From: Burkholderiales bacterium
GTDB lineage: Bacteria; Pseudomonadota; Gammaproteobacteria; Burkholderiales; SG8-41
Assembly: GCA_030683105.1 (NCBI GenBank)
Contig: JAUXMZ010000061.1
Location: 1-50,469 of the forward strand
DNA: 50,469 nucleotides
Direction of reading: 5' to 3'
Notes under the pieces: generated by a model
What the model was told of the DNA's origin: nothing
Databases searched by the model: none
Seen by the model: the letters and a program-made list of their open reading frames with translations, nothing else
In this document: in pieces, positions 33,491 to 41,838 of the stretch
How the letters are laid out: each line of letters begins with the position of its first letter
How positions within the stretch are numbered: position 1 is the first letter of the stretch
Program-made: the position numbers and the translations under genes

Positions 33491-34401
33491 GGATATTTGC
33501 GCCAGACGATAGCGGGCCAGCCGGCTTTCTCGCGCGCGAGCAGCGCCGATCCGCGCGCCTGCGCCCCGCCTATGGTTATCCGCGTCGTCGCGATGAAGTA
33601 ATCGCTGCTTACCGAGATGTTTTCTGTGGGCACGATGAGTCCAGGGGGGAGTTGGTTGAAGAAGTCGGACCAGTTGCGAAAATAGATGCGCTCGCGCTGC
33701 GCGACCACCGCGCGGGCGCCGTCCAGGTCCAGGCCTTCGACCACGGCAGCAAGGACTTCGGGCCTGGCCGTGTTTGCGTTCACGGCGGTGAAGCGGGGCA
33801 GGGCCGTAACGAACGGGCGCAGGCTGGCACGAACGTTATCGTCGAAGCCGCGCACCAGCGCGAGTTCGGCCACATCGATCAATGGCCGGTTGGCGGCGAG
33901 GTAAGGCGGCTGCAGCGAGAGATAGTACGAGTCTTCGGCTCCATCCTGGGGCTGAGGCTCGCTGTCGGCGTCGATCCAGTCGGCAAGCGCCCCGGCGAGC
34001 GCGGGCGGCAAGGCCAGAATCGACAGCAGGCGCTGGAAGTGCTCAAGGTACGCGAGGTTGACCTTGCCGTTCTTCACCAGGTTGTTGAGATTGAACTTGC
34101 CTTGCTGGTCCTCGATGTGACCGACGAGGCTGCCGCCTTCGACCGGAATCGGCGGCAGCCGCAGCGCCCAGGGTTCACCCAGATGGTCGACATTGCTGAT
34201 GCGGCGGTCGTCGCTCAACACGGCGCGGGCCCAATCCAGCCCGGCCTGCATGAGAAGCTGCGCCTGGCCATGTCCGGCGGTCAGTTCGACTTGTCTTGAC
34301 CACGTGCTCTGCGTCACCATCATCGCAGACGCGGCCAGTGCGGCAAGCGCAACCACGCCCATGGCGAGCACGATGGCTACCCCCTGTTGACGCGCTCTCA
34401 T
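33487..34401 (-). CDS. gspK: Type II secretion system minor pseudopilin K
   Basis: 304 residues from the ATG at 34401, where the class III leader MRARQQG and hydrophobic helix VAIVLAMGVVALAALAASA begin; the frame is open further upstream but that is gspJ territory. GspK caps the pseudopilus tip with GspI and GspJ. Visible family features are LMQAGLDWARAVL, the GKFNLNNLV segment, DWIDADSEPQP (calcium-binding region) and NTARPEVLAAVV. It overlaps gspJ by 4 nt. Confidence 0.93.
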   Translation of the reverse strand: MRARQQGVAIVLAMGVVALAALAASAMMVTQSTWSRQVELTAGHGQAQLLMQAGLDWARAVLSDDRRISNVDHLGEPWALRLPPIPVEGGSLVGHIEDQQGKFNLNNLVKNGKVNLAYLEHFQRLLSILALPPALAGALADWIDADSEPQPQDGAEDSYYLSLQPPYLAANRPLIDVAELALVRGFDDNVRASLRPFVTALPRFTAVNANTARPEVLAAVVEGLDLDGARAVVAQRERIYFRNWSDFFNQLPPGLIVPTENISVSSDYFIATTRITIGGAQARGSALLAREKAGWPAIVWRKYP

Positions 34402-35015
34402 GAATTCAGCGCAAATACGCGCACGATTTCCTCGCCGGAGGCGAGCACGATGCGCAGCCGCACGGCCCGCGGAATGGCAGCATCCAACGGCGACATTGGC
34501 CACGCGCCCACCCATGCAAGATCGGCATTGAGGTACTGAAATTCAAACGTCGTCACTCCACTCAGCACGGGGTAGCGCGCGGGCAGCGCATTGGGCGCTA
34601 TGTCCAGCCCCGGCCACAGCCACAGTTCGATCTCCTGATTCCCGTTCAGCCCGTACGCGACCCGCCGTGGCGTGTCCACGCCCTCGGCCGAGGCAAAGCG
34701 GCTGATCTCCAGGCGCGGCCCGGATGTCGTGCCGGGGCTTCCGAGCCATGCCGGTGCGCTGCCGGATGCGGAGCGCACCGGACGCGGTGCCGCCAATTGC
34801 ACGTCTTGCTGGAAGCGCGCGTAGAAAGCGGCCACACGCCGCCATTTTTCGGTCTCCAGTTTGACGTGTGCGCGCGCATCGAGCACTGCGCCCAGGCCGC
34901 GGTACGACATCAGTGCCAGCAGCGACAGGATAAGCAGCGCCGCGAGCAGCTCGATCAGGGTGAAACCGCCGCTTTTGAAGCGAGTGAGGAGTAAGGAGTG
35001 AGGAGTGAGGAGCGA
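34398..35015 (-). CDS. gspJ: Type II secretion system minor pseudopilin J; start codon not identifiable
   Basis: The conserved N-terminus GGFTLIELLAALLILSLLAL is encoded at about 34970-34912 and the mature part runs to ALNS. The frame is open back to a TGA at 35016-35018, but between that stop and the GFTLIE motif there is no ATG, GTG or TTG. The codons there come from the AGTGAGG heptamer array (Ser-Leu-Leu-Thr-Pro-His-Ser-Leu-Leu-Leu-Thr-Arg). The first ATG in frame, at 34910, would delete the whole prepilin signal and helix. The leader has apparently been replaced by the repeat, or there is a frameshift or assembly error there. Normal GspJ caps the pseudopilus with GspK and GspI. Confidence 0.8.
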   Translation of the reverse strand, partial: SLLTPHSLLLTRFKSGGFTLIELLAALLILSLLALMSYRGLGAVLDARAHVKLETEKWRRVAAFYARFQQDVQLAAPRPVRSASGSAPAWLGSPGTTSGPRLEISRFASAEGVDTPRRVAYGLNGNQEIELWLWPGLDIAPNALPARYPVLSGVTTFEFQYLNADLAWVGAWPMSPLDAAIPRAVRLRIVLASGEEIVRVFALNS

Positions 35016-35055
35016 TCAAAGCAAGGTTCAAGGCGCAAAACGCAAGGCGCAAGAC
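34983..35055. repeat. Two adjacent heptamer tandem arrays before gspJ
   Basis: AGTGAGG, AGTAAGG, AGTGAGG, AGTGAGG (34983-35010) is followed after a short gap by GCAAGGT, TCAAGGC, GCAAAAC, GCAAGGC, GCAAGAC (35021-35055). Both units are 7 nt but differ in sequence. The first array occupies the place of the gspJ leader; 35056-35121 is plain spacer to gspI. Confidence 0.8.
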
Positions 35056-35121
35056 CCTTCACGCATGACCTATTATTCTTTTCAATACCTCCTTGTGAGG
35101 TACTCATTACAGGGGCTAGAT

Positions 35122-35535
35122 TCATTTGACCGTCCCCGCAGGCTGCACTACAAACCCGGTGAAGTGCGCCAGCGCGCGTGATTCTTCCGGCGCCATGAAC
35201 ACGAAGACATCGATACGGCGGAACGCGGGATTGGGCGTCGCGATGACTTCCTCGCGCCAGCCAAACTCGACGCCGGCCTCGCTTTCCTTGCCGCGCTGTA
35301 TGCCAAGCGGCAGCCAATCACCGCGGGCGCGATGCTCCGCCAGAAGATTCTCCGCCACCCAGCCGGCGAGCAGGCGCGAACGCAGCTCTCCGACATTGTT
35401 CGTGCCCAGACCCGCCGCGCGCAATGCGGCAAGGAGCGCGATCGAGACGATGGCCAGCGCAACCAGCACCTCGACCAGCGTGAACCCGGCCCGTCTAGGA
35501 ATAAGTCGGGCTTTGCTTCGTCCTATTCCTAACAT
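35122..35535 (-). CDS. gspI: Type II secretion system minor pseudopilin I
   Basis: 137 residues. A basic leader is cleaved before FTLVEVLVALAIVSIALLAAL; the +5 Glu of the mature protein is present. Later segments ENLLAEHRARGDWLPLG and GVEFGWREEV fit GspI, which initiates the tip complex with GspJ and GspK. The first 12 codons (MLGIGRSKARLI) are read from a 36-nt palindromic element at 35496-35531, so the leader is repeat-derived. Confidence 0.9.
   Translation of the reverse strand: MLGIGRSKARLIPRRAGFTLVEVLVALAIVSIALLAALRAAGLGTNNVGELRSRLLAGWVAENLLAEHRARGDWLPLGIQRGKESEAGVEFGWREEVIATPNPAFRRIDVFVFMAPEESRALAHFTGFVVQPAGTVK
35496..35531. repeat. 36-nt palindromic element, copy A (inside gspI leader)
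   Basis: Outer arms TAGGAATA and TATTCCTA, with an inner part AGTCGGGCTTTGCTTCGTCC. It has the same length and a similar inner core (GTCGG-CTTTG) as copies B and C. It lies one base after the gspI ATG on the coding strand. Confidence 0.75.
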
Positions 35536-35582
35536 GTCTCTACAGTCCTTTTTCGGCCGTTTTCCTGCAGGCGGTTTTGCAT

Positions 35583-35618
35583 AAGGAGTTTATCGCACCA
35601 AAGTCCGACAAACTCCTA
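35583..35618. repeat. 36-nt palindromic element, copy B (end of gspH)
   Basis: Arms AGGAGTTT and AAACTCCT with the core ATCGCACCAAAGTCCGAC on plus. On the minus strand its first three bases, TAG, are the stop codon of gspH. Confidence 0.8.
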
Positions 35619-36275
35619 CCGCGGCGCCATTCCGGCATGAGTTTTTCCTTCGTCCGGCATGACTCGAACGTCTCCGACCGGAGACGCTGCAATGACGCTA
35701 CGCTCTGCGCCAAGAGACATTTCGACGTTGAAAGCAAGCATCGAACCGTAGGGAGTGAACTCCAGCCGCATGCTGCCCTGCGGCCGCATGGTTTCGATCT
35801 GCAGGCCCGAGATCGTGATGCCCTGCGGCAGCATTCGCGCGCGCAAAGGATCGCTGTCGAGAATTTCGGACCAGCCGGTATCTTCCTGAAACCGCCAGAA
35901 CCGGTAATCCAGCCCGTCGGTTGTCCAGGCGATGGGTTTTCCCGTGAGGCGCGATTCCGCAGCGGCGAGATCCAGCAGCTGCGCCAGCCGCTCGGCCTCG
36001 ACGCGCAGCAGGGCGCGATCGTCCGGGCGCGTGATGGTGGCGACCAGACCGACCAGAAGACCCATGATCAGCATCACGACGAGCATTTCGATGAGCGTAA
36101 AACCCCGGCCTCTCTCCGTCCGGAGTGAAGGGTGAAGGGTGAAGGGTGAAGGATGAACAGGACCACCCCAATTCTTGAAAAGAGTAGGAGAATGAAGGGC
36201 CGCTTGGCTCCGCTCCCGGCGCTTTTCCCCTTCACCCTTCACGCATTCACCATTCACGGCAGTTAAAGATTCCAC
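35616..36275 (-). CDS. gspH: Type II secretion system minor pseudopilin H; abnormally long leader
   Basis: The mature part starts GFTLIEMLVVMLIMGLLVGLV and continues LLRVEAERLAQLLDLAAAES to the end, matching GspH, the pseudopilin next to GspG. A normal leader is about 5-10 residues; here the frame has about 57 codons ahead of the motif, and the only start codons are GTGs within or beyond the GGGTGAA heptamer array (36275 taken here). The residues just before the motif (SPFTLHPSLRTERGR) are read from those heptamers. Either translation starts at a distant GTG inside the end of gspG, or the start has been lost. The stop is supplied by palindrome copy B. Confidence 0.82.
   Translation of the reverse strand: MESLTAVNGECVKGEGEKRRERSQAALHSPTLFKNWGGPVHPSPFTLHPSLRTERGRGFTLIEMLVVMLIMGLLVGLVATITRPDDRALLRVEAERLAQLLDLAAAESRLTGKPIAWTTDGLDYRFWRFQEDTGWSEILDSDPLRARMLPQGITISGLQIETMRPQGSMRLEFTPYGSMLAFNVEMSLGAERSVIAASPVGDVRVMPDEGKTHAGMAPR
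36123..36258. repeat. Inverted pair of heptamer tandem arrays between gspG and gspH (GGGTGAA type)
   Basis: The left arm GAGTGAA, GGGTGAA x3, GGATGAA (36123-36157) faces the right arm TTCACCC, TTCACGC, ATTCACC, ATTCACG (36227-36258), which is complementary. The left arm encodes the abnormal leader of gspH. Confidence 0.85.
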
Positions 36276-36694
36276 GACCCGACGTCGGCGTCGTTACCTT
36301 CGCCGCCCGACACCCCGTCGGCGCCGAAACTGAAAACGTCGATCTCGCCGCGGATGCCGGGATTCAGGTACTGATAAGGATTGCCCCATGGGTCTTTCGG
36401 CAGGCGCTCGACATATCCGCCCGCTTTCCAGTTGGGCGGAATCGGGGCTGTAGCCGGTCTCGCCACCAACGCCTGCAATCCCTGTTCGGTCGTGGGGTAG
36501 CGGTGATTGTCCAGGCGGTAGAGCTTGAGCGCCTGCTGCAGGCTTGCGATATCCTGTTTCGCGGCGATGACCCGCGCTTCGTCGGGGCGGCTGATAATTT
36601 TCGGCACCACCAGCGCGGCGAGTATGCCGAGGATAACGACGACCACCATCACTTCCAGTAACGTAAAACCGCGTTGCCCGGGCATCACTTTCAT
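36263..36694 (-). CDS. gspG: Type II secretion system major pseudopilin G
   Basis: 143 residues, preceded by an AAGGATT ribosome-binding site. The leader MKVMPGQRG is followed by FTLLEVMVVVVILGILAALV with Glu at +5. YRLDNHRYPTTEQGLQAL, PKDPWGNPYQYLNPG and FSFGADGVSGGEGNDADVGSW are hallmarks of the major pseudopilin, including the C-terminal calcium loop. It forms the pseudopilus shaft. First gene of the minus-strand operon. Confidence 0.97.
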   Translation of the reverse strand: MKVMPGQRGFTLLEVMVVVVILGILAALVVPKIISRPDEARVIAAKQDIASLQQALKLYRLDNHRYPTTEQGLQALVARPATAPIPPNWKAGGYVERLPKDPWGNPYQYLNPGIRGEIDVFSFGADGVSGGEGNDADVGSWNL

Positions 36695-37484
36695 TTGAAT
36701 CCTTTTCCTTTGGAACCTGCCGTTTCCACTATTTTATTCGAAGTCCGCGTGGCTTAGATGGAAGCGTGCGATCCATAGTCTGTTTCTAATAATAACTTAT
36801 TGCCCAGCAGCCTGCCGGACTTGGCCCCCATTCACTGGAACGGCTAGTGACTTTGATCGACGCTGCGGCGACAGGCTGCTTAAGAAAAAAGCTTTGCATC
36901 TCGCAGCGCCGTGTCAGCCGGAACATGCGATCATCGGAGTCGACCGCGCGGTGTCATTGCCCCAGAAAATCTCACCAACTTCAGCACGGGCATGCCTGGT
37001 TATTCCAGGATGGTGTCAAGCGCACATCGCGTAATCATAAAAATATATGATATATATCAATTAGATAGAGTTGATCCGGCCTGAGTTCCTCCGACCTGGT
37101 CCTGATGGCGTGGCAATAATTTCACCGCCACCAGGGAGTCGGCTACGCCCGACCTCAGCACCACGGCCGCGCCCGATGCGGCGGTCAAGTTGTTATTGTT
37201 AGCCGCCGGAATACCGAACAGCAGTGACTGCAATTTTTCTCGTCGTCACCATCACCGGACGTGACGGCGTTACCGCGTGTCGTTTCATTGTGCTCTGTCC
37301 GGACGCGGCCTCATGGCGAGCACGGCGGCGTCGATCAACCCTGTCACCGGACATGAACGCACAGCAGGTGCTGTAACAGAATTTCTCCACCAAGATCAGG
37401 CGCGGGAAATATCGGCCCAACAGTTGCGCCTGGAACTTGAAACTGCATAATACACGATGCGGATTTCATTTATACTGACGAAGT
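36695..37484. other. Long spacer between the divergent gsp operons
   Basis: 790 nt with no convincing gene. It contains an inverted repeat AGCAGCCTG (36806-36814) / CAGGCTGCT (36872-36880) and an AT-rich tract around 37040-37065 (ATATATGATATATATC). Promoters for both operons must lie here, but I cannot pick a clear -35/-10 pair for either. Two small frames (36847-37050 plus, 37199-37420 minus) look random. Confidence 0.5.
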
Positions 37485-37964
37485 ATGCCGGATATCTCAC
37501 TCGATCGATCGGGCCTTGCGCAAACGACCGTGGTGTCTTTTGTGACGCTTGCCGCGCTGGCGCTGTTGGGTGTGGTGATGGCGTATTGGACGTGGGTGTG
37601 GCTCGCGCCCCGCCCCGAGCCGCGCGCGCAGCCGCTAGCCGACCCGGTCGGCAGCGTAGCGTCCGCTAACACTCTGTTCGGCAGTGTGCAGACGGCCCAG
37701 AACATTGCTGCGCCGACGGGAATCGCTATCCGGCTGCTCGGTGTCGTGGCCGCCTCGGGCAGCCGGCGTGGATATGCAGTCGTGCAGCTCAAGGCGAGGC
37801 AGATTCTCTCGGTGCACGAAGGCGAGGACATTGCCCCCGGCATCCGGCTCGCGGAGGTTCATGCCGATCACGTTATCCTGGAGCGCAACGGTACGCGCGA
37901 AACGCTCACGTGGCCGGAAAAGAAAGCATCTGTGGCGCCCCCTGGGCTGAAAATTAACAAGTGA
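37485..37964 (+). CDS. gspC: Type II secretion system protein C
   Basis: 159 residues. One membrane helix (TVVSFVTLAALALLGVVMAY) and then the periplasmic HR domain (IRLLGVVAASGSRRGYAVVQ, EGEDIAPGIRLAEVHADHVILERNG) that contacts the secretin. No PDZ or coiled-coil domain follows, so it is a short form. First gene of the plus-strand gsp operon. Confidence 0.9.
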   Translation: MPDISLDRSGLAQTTVVSFVTLAALALLGVVMAYWTWVWLAPRPEPRAQPLADPVGSVASANTLFGSVQTAQNIAAPTGIAIRLLGVVAASGSRRGYAVVQLKARQILSVHEGEDIAPGIRLAEVHADHVILERNGTRETLTWPEKKASVAPPGLKINK

Positions 37965-38001
37965 TGCTCCGCCTTACATTGACACATCCGAGAATCTATT
38001 C

Positions 38002-40131
38002 ATGACGCGTCGCTGGTTACAAACGGGATTTCTGAGACTGGTCATGGTGGTCTTTATCGGCCAGGCAGGGTCCGCCAGCGCGGCAGCTGCGGATCAGCCC
38101 GGGGCGGGGCGCGCTCCGCAAACTGGCGCCTCCGGCGCTAACCTCGATCTCGTCACCCTCAATTTCGTCAATGCCGACATCGAAGGCGTGATCAAGGTGG
38201 TCAGCGAGATTACCGGCAAGAATTTCGTGCTCGATCCGCGTGTCAAAGGCGTAGTCAATATCGTCTCGGCGAAGCCGCTGTCCAGAGCGCATGTGTACGA
38301 GGTGTTTCTGTCGGCATTGCGGCTGCAGGGCTACGCTGCGATCGAGGAACGCGGCATGGTCAAGATCGTTCCCGAGAGCGACGCCAAGCTGCACTACAGT
38401 CTGACGCTTGGCCCGCGCGACAGCGCGCGCGCGCGCGGCGATCAGATTCAGACCCAGGTGTTCACGTTGAAATACGAGTCAGCCGCGCAGCTGGTGCCGA
38501 TACTGCGCCCGCTGATCGCCCCCAACAATACCATCACCGCCTACCAGAGCAACAACACGCTGGTCATCACCGACTACGCGAGCAACCTGCAGCGCATCGG
38601 GAAAATCATCGACTCGATTGACCAGCCGAACGGAACCGACCCGATCATGATTCCGCTGCACTACGCCTCGGCGCTGGATGTGGCACAGACGGTCAGCCGG
38701 CTGATGGAGGGCGCGCAACCGCAGGGCGCGGCGGGCGCGGACACGACTCAACGCATCATGATCGTGGCGGACACCCGCTCGAACAGCGTGGTTGCGCGCT
38801 CGGACAATCCGTCCCGGCTCGCCCGGCTGCGCGGTCTTGTTGCCATGCTGGATACACCTACGAGCGCTGCAGGCAACATCCACGTCGTATATCTGAAGAA
38901 CGCGGAAGCGGTGAAGGTGGCCGAGACCCTGCGGGCGATCTATATTGGCGAATCCTCACCCGTGGCGACACGCGCGGCCACGCCTCTTGTCCCGACGGCA
39001 ATAACCGCGCCGCCTGGGGCGGCGTCAACGATCACACCCCTGGGCGCGTCGGTGTCGGCCCCGGCGCAAGCCGCCCAGGTCTCATCTGGCATCATCCAGG
39101 CGGACGCGGCGACCAATTCGATCATCATTAATGCGCCCGACGCGATTTACAACAATCTGCGAGCCGTGGTGGACAAGCTCGACGTGCGCCGGGCGCAGGT
39201 CTATGTCGAGGCGCTGATCGCCGAGATCACCGCTGAAAATGCCGCAGAATTCGGCATTCAGTGGCAGAATCTGAGCGGCGCCGGCAGAAGCGGCACGGAG
39301 GTCTTTGGCGGCACGAATTTTGGCACCACCACTCCCGGCCAAAACATACTCGGTATTTCGCAGAACCCGGGTACAGCAGGCCACGGCCTGAACATCGGCG
39401 TGATAAGAGGCACCGTCACGATCCCCGGCGTTGGCGAGATCCTCAATCTGGGCGTCCTCGTTCGCGCGCTGGAGAAGGACAGCAACGCCAACATCCTGTC
39501 CACGCCGACCTTGCTTACGCTGGACAATGAGGAGGCCAGGATCATCATCGGCCAGAACGTGCCTTTCATCACCGGCCAGTACGCGCTCTCGGGCGCGGCA
39601 ACCACGCCGACGCCGTTTCAGACCGTCGAGCGCAAAGACGTCGGACTGACTCTGCAGATCAAGCCTCAGATCTCCGAGGGCGGCACCGTCCGGCTGCAGA
39701 TTTACCAGGAAGTCTCCAGTGTCGACAAAGCGTCGACCAATCCCGCCGGGGTGACCACCAACAAGCGCGCGGTGTCATCGACGGTGCTGGTCGATGACGG
39801 TCAGATCGTGGTGATCGGCGGCCTCATCCAGGACACCGTCACGGATGGCATCGAAAAGGTTCCGCTGTTCGGTGATATCCCGGTGCTCGGCGCCTTGTTC
39901 CAATACAAGACCCGCACCCGCAGCAAAACGAACCTGATGGTTTTTCTGCGGCCGACGCTGGTGCGTAACAGCGAGGGCGCGGACGCCTACACCGGCGGGC
40001 GCTACGACTACATTCTCGGCGAGCAGCGCAAGGCCAAGCCGGCGCCGAGCGCCATACTCCCCAACTACGAATCACCCAGTTTGCCGCCGCGACAGCCGCC
40101 GGCGCCGGCGGATGTAACCAGGCCGCAATAG
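38002..40131 (+). CDS. gspD: Type II secretion system secretin D
   Basis: 709 residues. Signal peptide to about residue 30 (ending SASAAAA), N0 domain (LVTLNFVNADIEGVIKVVSE, TGKNFVLDPRVKGVVNIVS), N1-N3 repeats (YESAAQLVPILRPLIAPNN; PIMIPLHYASALDVAQTVSRL; HVVYLKNAEAVKVAETLRAI), then the secretin core (VEALIAEITAENAAEFGIQW, STPTLLTLDNEEARIIIGQN, VPLFGDIPVLGALFQYK). It forms the outer-membrane exit channel. It has a Pro-rich C-terminal tail. Confidence 0.97.
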   Translation: MTRRWLQTGFLRLVMVVFIGQAGSASAAAADQPGAGRAPQTGASGANLDLVTLNFVNADIEGVIKVVSEITGKNFVLDPRVKGVVNIVSAKPLSRAHVYEVFLSALRLQGYAAIEERGMVKIVPESDAKLHYSLTLGPRDSARARGDQIQTQVFTLKYESAAQLVPILRPLIAPNNTITAYQSNNTLVITDYASNLQRIGKIIDSIDQPNGTDPIMIPLHYASALDVAQTVSRLMEGAQPQGAAGADTTQRIMIVADTRSNSVVARSDNPSRLARLRGLVAMLDTPTSAAGNIHVVYLKNAEAVKVAETLRAIYIGESSPVATRAATPLVPTAITAPPGAASTITPLGASVSAPAQAAQVSSGIIQADAATNSIIINAPDAIYNNLRAVVDKLDVRRAQVYVEALIAEITAENAAEFGIQWQNLSGAGRSGTEVFGGTNFGTTTPGQNILGISQNPGTAGHGLNIGVIRGTVTIPGVGEILNLGVLVRALEKDSNANILSTPTLLTLDNEEARIIIGQNVPFITGQYALSGAATTPTPFQTVERKDVGLTLQIKPQISEGGTVRLQIYQEVSSVDKASTNPAGVTTNKRAVSSTVLVDDGQIVVIGGLIQDTVTDGIEKVPLFGDIPVLGALFQYKTRTRSKTNLMVFLRPTLVRNSEGADAYTGGRYDYILGEQRKAKPAPSAILPNYESPSLPPRQPPAPADVTRPQ

Positions 40132-40141
40132 CCGCGGCGCG

Positions 40142-41617
40142 ATGACCCGCCCCTCCCACACCGTTCCCTACGCCTTTGCCAAAGCAAACGGCGTCGTCGT
40201 CACAGCGATACATGACGGCCTCGCGGAAGTCGCGGTCCGCGATGGCGCCCAGGCCGGCGCGCTTGCCGAATTACGCCGCACGCTTGGCATGCCGCTGCGC
40301 GCGCGCCGCATGGCTCCCGACGAATTCGACGAGGTGATATCCACGCTCTACAACAGCGCCGACGCCAGCGCCGCTGCGCTGGCAGGTGACCTCGCGCAGG
40401 ACGTGGATCTGTCGCGGTTGCTGCAGGAAATCCCCCGAATCGAGGATCTGCTCGACAGTCGGGACGATGCGCCGGTCATCCGCCTGATCAATGCGCTGCT
40501 GACCCAGGCGCTGCGCGACGGCGCCTCCGACATCCACATCGAGCCTTTTGAGACGCGCTCGGTGGTGCGGTTGCGCATAGACGGCACGCTGCGCGACCTG
40601 ATCGAGCCGGCGCGCGCGCTGCATGCGGCGATCGTCTCGCGCGTGAAAATCATGGCGCAGCTCGATATCGCGGAGAAGCGCCTGCCGCAGGACGGCCGCA
40701 TCACGCTGCGCGTGGCCGGCAAGCCGGTCGACGTGCGGGTATCCACGATTCCCACCGGGCACGGCGAACGCGTGGTGCTGCGCCTGCTCGACAAGCAGGC
40801 CGGGCGGCTCGACCTGACGAATCTTGGCATGGACGACGCCACGCTCGCGCACATGGACCGGCTGATCCGCGAGCCCCACGGCATCGTTCTGGTGACCGGC
40901 CCGACTGGCTCAGGCAAGACCACCACGCTCTACGCCGCGTTATCGCGGCTGGACGCCACCGCGCTCAACATCATGACCGTGGAGGACCCGATCGAGTACG
41001 ACCTCGACGGCATCAGCCAGACCCAGGTCAACGTCCGGATCGAGATGAGTTTCGCGCGGGCGCTGCGCACCATTCTGCGCCAGGACCCCGACGTGGTCAT
41101 GATCGGCGAGATCCGCGATCTGGAGACCGCGCAGATCGCCGTGCAGGCGAGCCTCACCGGCCACCTGGTGTTTGCCACGCTGCACACCAACGATGCGGTG
41201 AGCGCGGTCACGCGGCTCGTCGACATGGGCGTGGAGCCTTTTTTGCTTGCCTCCAGCCTGCTCGGGGTGTGCGCGCAGCGCCTGGTGCGCAGGCTGTGCC
41301 TGGAATGCCGCAAGCCCTTCGCCGCCGACGCGGCACAACTGCGCGCCCTTGGCCTCGCGCCGACCGATGGCACGCTCTATACGGCACAAGGCTGCGACGC
41401 CTGCAACGGTTCGGGGTATCGCGGCCGCACCGGCATCTACGAGTTGCTGTCGGTCGACGACGACTTTCGCCGGTTGATCCATGACCGCGCCTCCGAGCAG
41501 ATACTGCGCGCGCATGCGGTGTCCCGCGGCATGCGCTCGCTGCGCGACGACGGCATGCGCTGGGCGGGGCAGGGCGTGATCAGCCTTGAAGAAGTGGTGC
41601 GCGTGACGCGCGAATAG
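40142..41617 (+). CDS. gspE: Type II secretion system ATPase E
   Basis: 491 residues. A short N-terminal domain precedes the linker and the RecA-like ATPase: Asp box VMTVEDPIEYDL, Walker A GPTGSGKTTT at about residue 253, Walker B DVVMIGEIRD, His box TGHLVFATLHTNDA. The tetracysteine zinc module CLEC...CDAC is present. GspE powers pseudopilus assembly from the cytosolic face. Confidence 0.97.
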   Translation: MTRPSHTVPYAFAKANGVVVTAIHDGLAEVAVRDGAQAGALAELRRTLGMPLRARRMAPDEFDEVISTLYNSADASAAALAGDLAQDVDLSRLLQEIPRIEDLLDSRDDAPVIRLINALLTQALRDGASDIHIEPFETRSVVRLRIDGTLRDLIEPARALHAAIVSRVKIMAQLDIAEKRLPQDGRITLRVAGKPVDVRVSTIPTGHGERVVLRLLDKQAGRLDLTNLGMDDATLAHMDRLIREPHGIVLVTGPTGSGKTTTLYAALSRLDATALNIMTVEDPIEYDLDGISQTQVNVRIEMSFARALRTILRQDPDVVMIGEIRDLETAQIAVQASLTGHLVFATLHTNDAVSAVTRLVDMGVEPFLLASSLLGVCAQRLVRRLCLECRKPFAADAAQLRALGLAPTDGTLYTAQGCDACNGSGYRGRTGIYELLSVDDDFRRLIHDRASEQILRAHAVSRGMRSLRDDGMRWAGQGVISLEEVVRVTRE

Positions 41618-41642
41618 TTCGCGGGCGTGAGAAAAAACCTTC

Positions 41643-41799
41643 ACTGCAAAGACGCAAAGACGCAAAGAAAACGCAGAGAAATACAAAATGGGCAAAAAAT
41701 CAATAAACCAGTCCGACATCCTCCCCGCGTACCGTGTGCTCTTGCAAGCCATGCCGTTTCACTTTCCTTCGCGTTTCCTTTGCGCCTCTGCGGTTAGTG
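41643..41799. repeat. Inverted octamer/heptamer arrays between gspE and gspF (ACGCAAAG type)
   Basis: The left arm (41643-41681) has GCAAAG, ACGCAAAG, ACGCAAAG, AAAACGCAG. The right arm (41763-41799) has CGCGTTTCCTTTGCGCCTCT, roughly complementary. The GCAAAGACGCAAAG class of repeat is familiar from many bacterial intergenic regions. Confidence 0.7.
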
Positions 41800-41838
41800 C
41801 TTTTTTGTTGAGCAGTATGAAACCCGGATGAATCGGTA

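Noticed and set aside
37199-37420. 73-residue frame on minus between the gsp operons
   Set aside because: No start signal, no motif, basic low-complexity sequence.
2792-41799. CRISPR array reading of the short repeats
   Set aside because: Units are 7-12 nt with no spacers and no cas genes.
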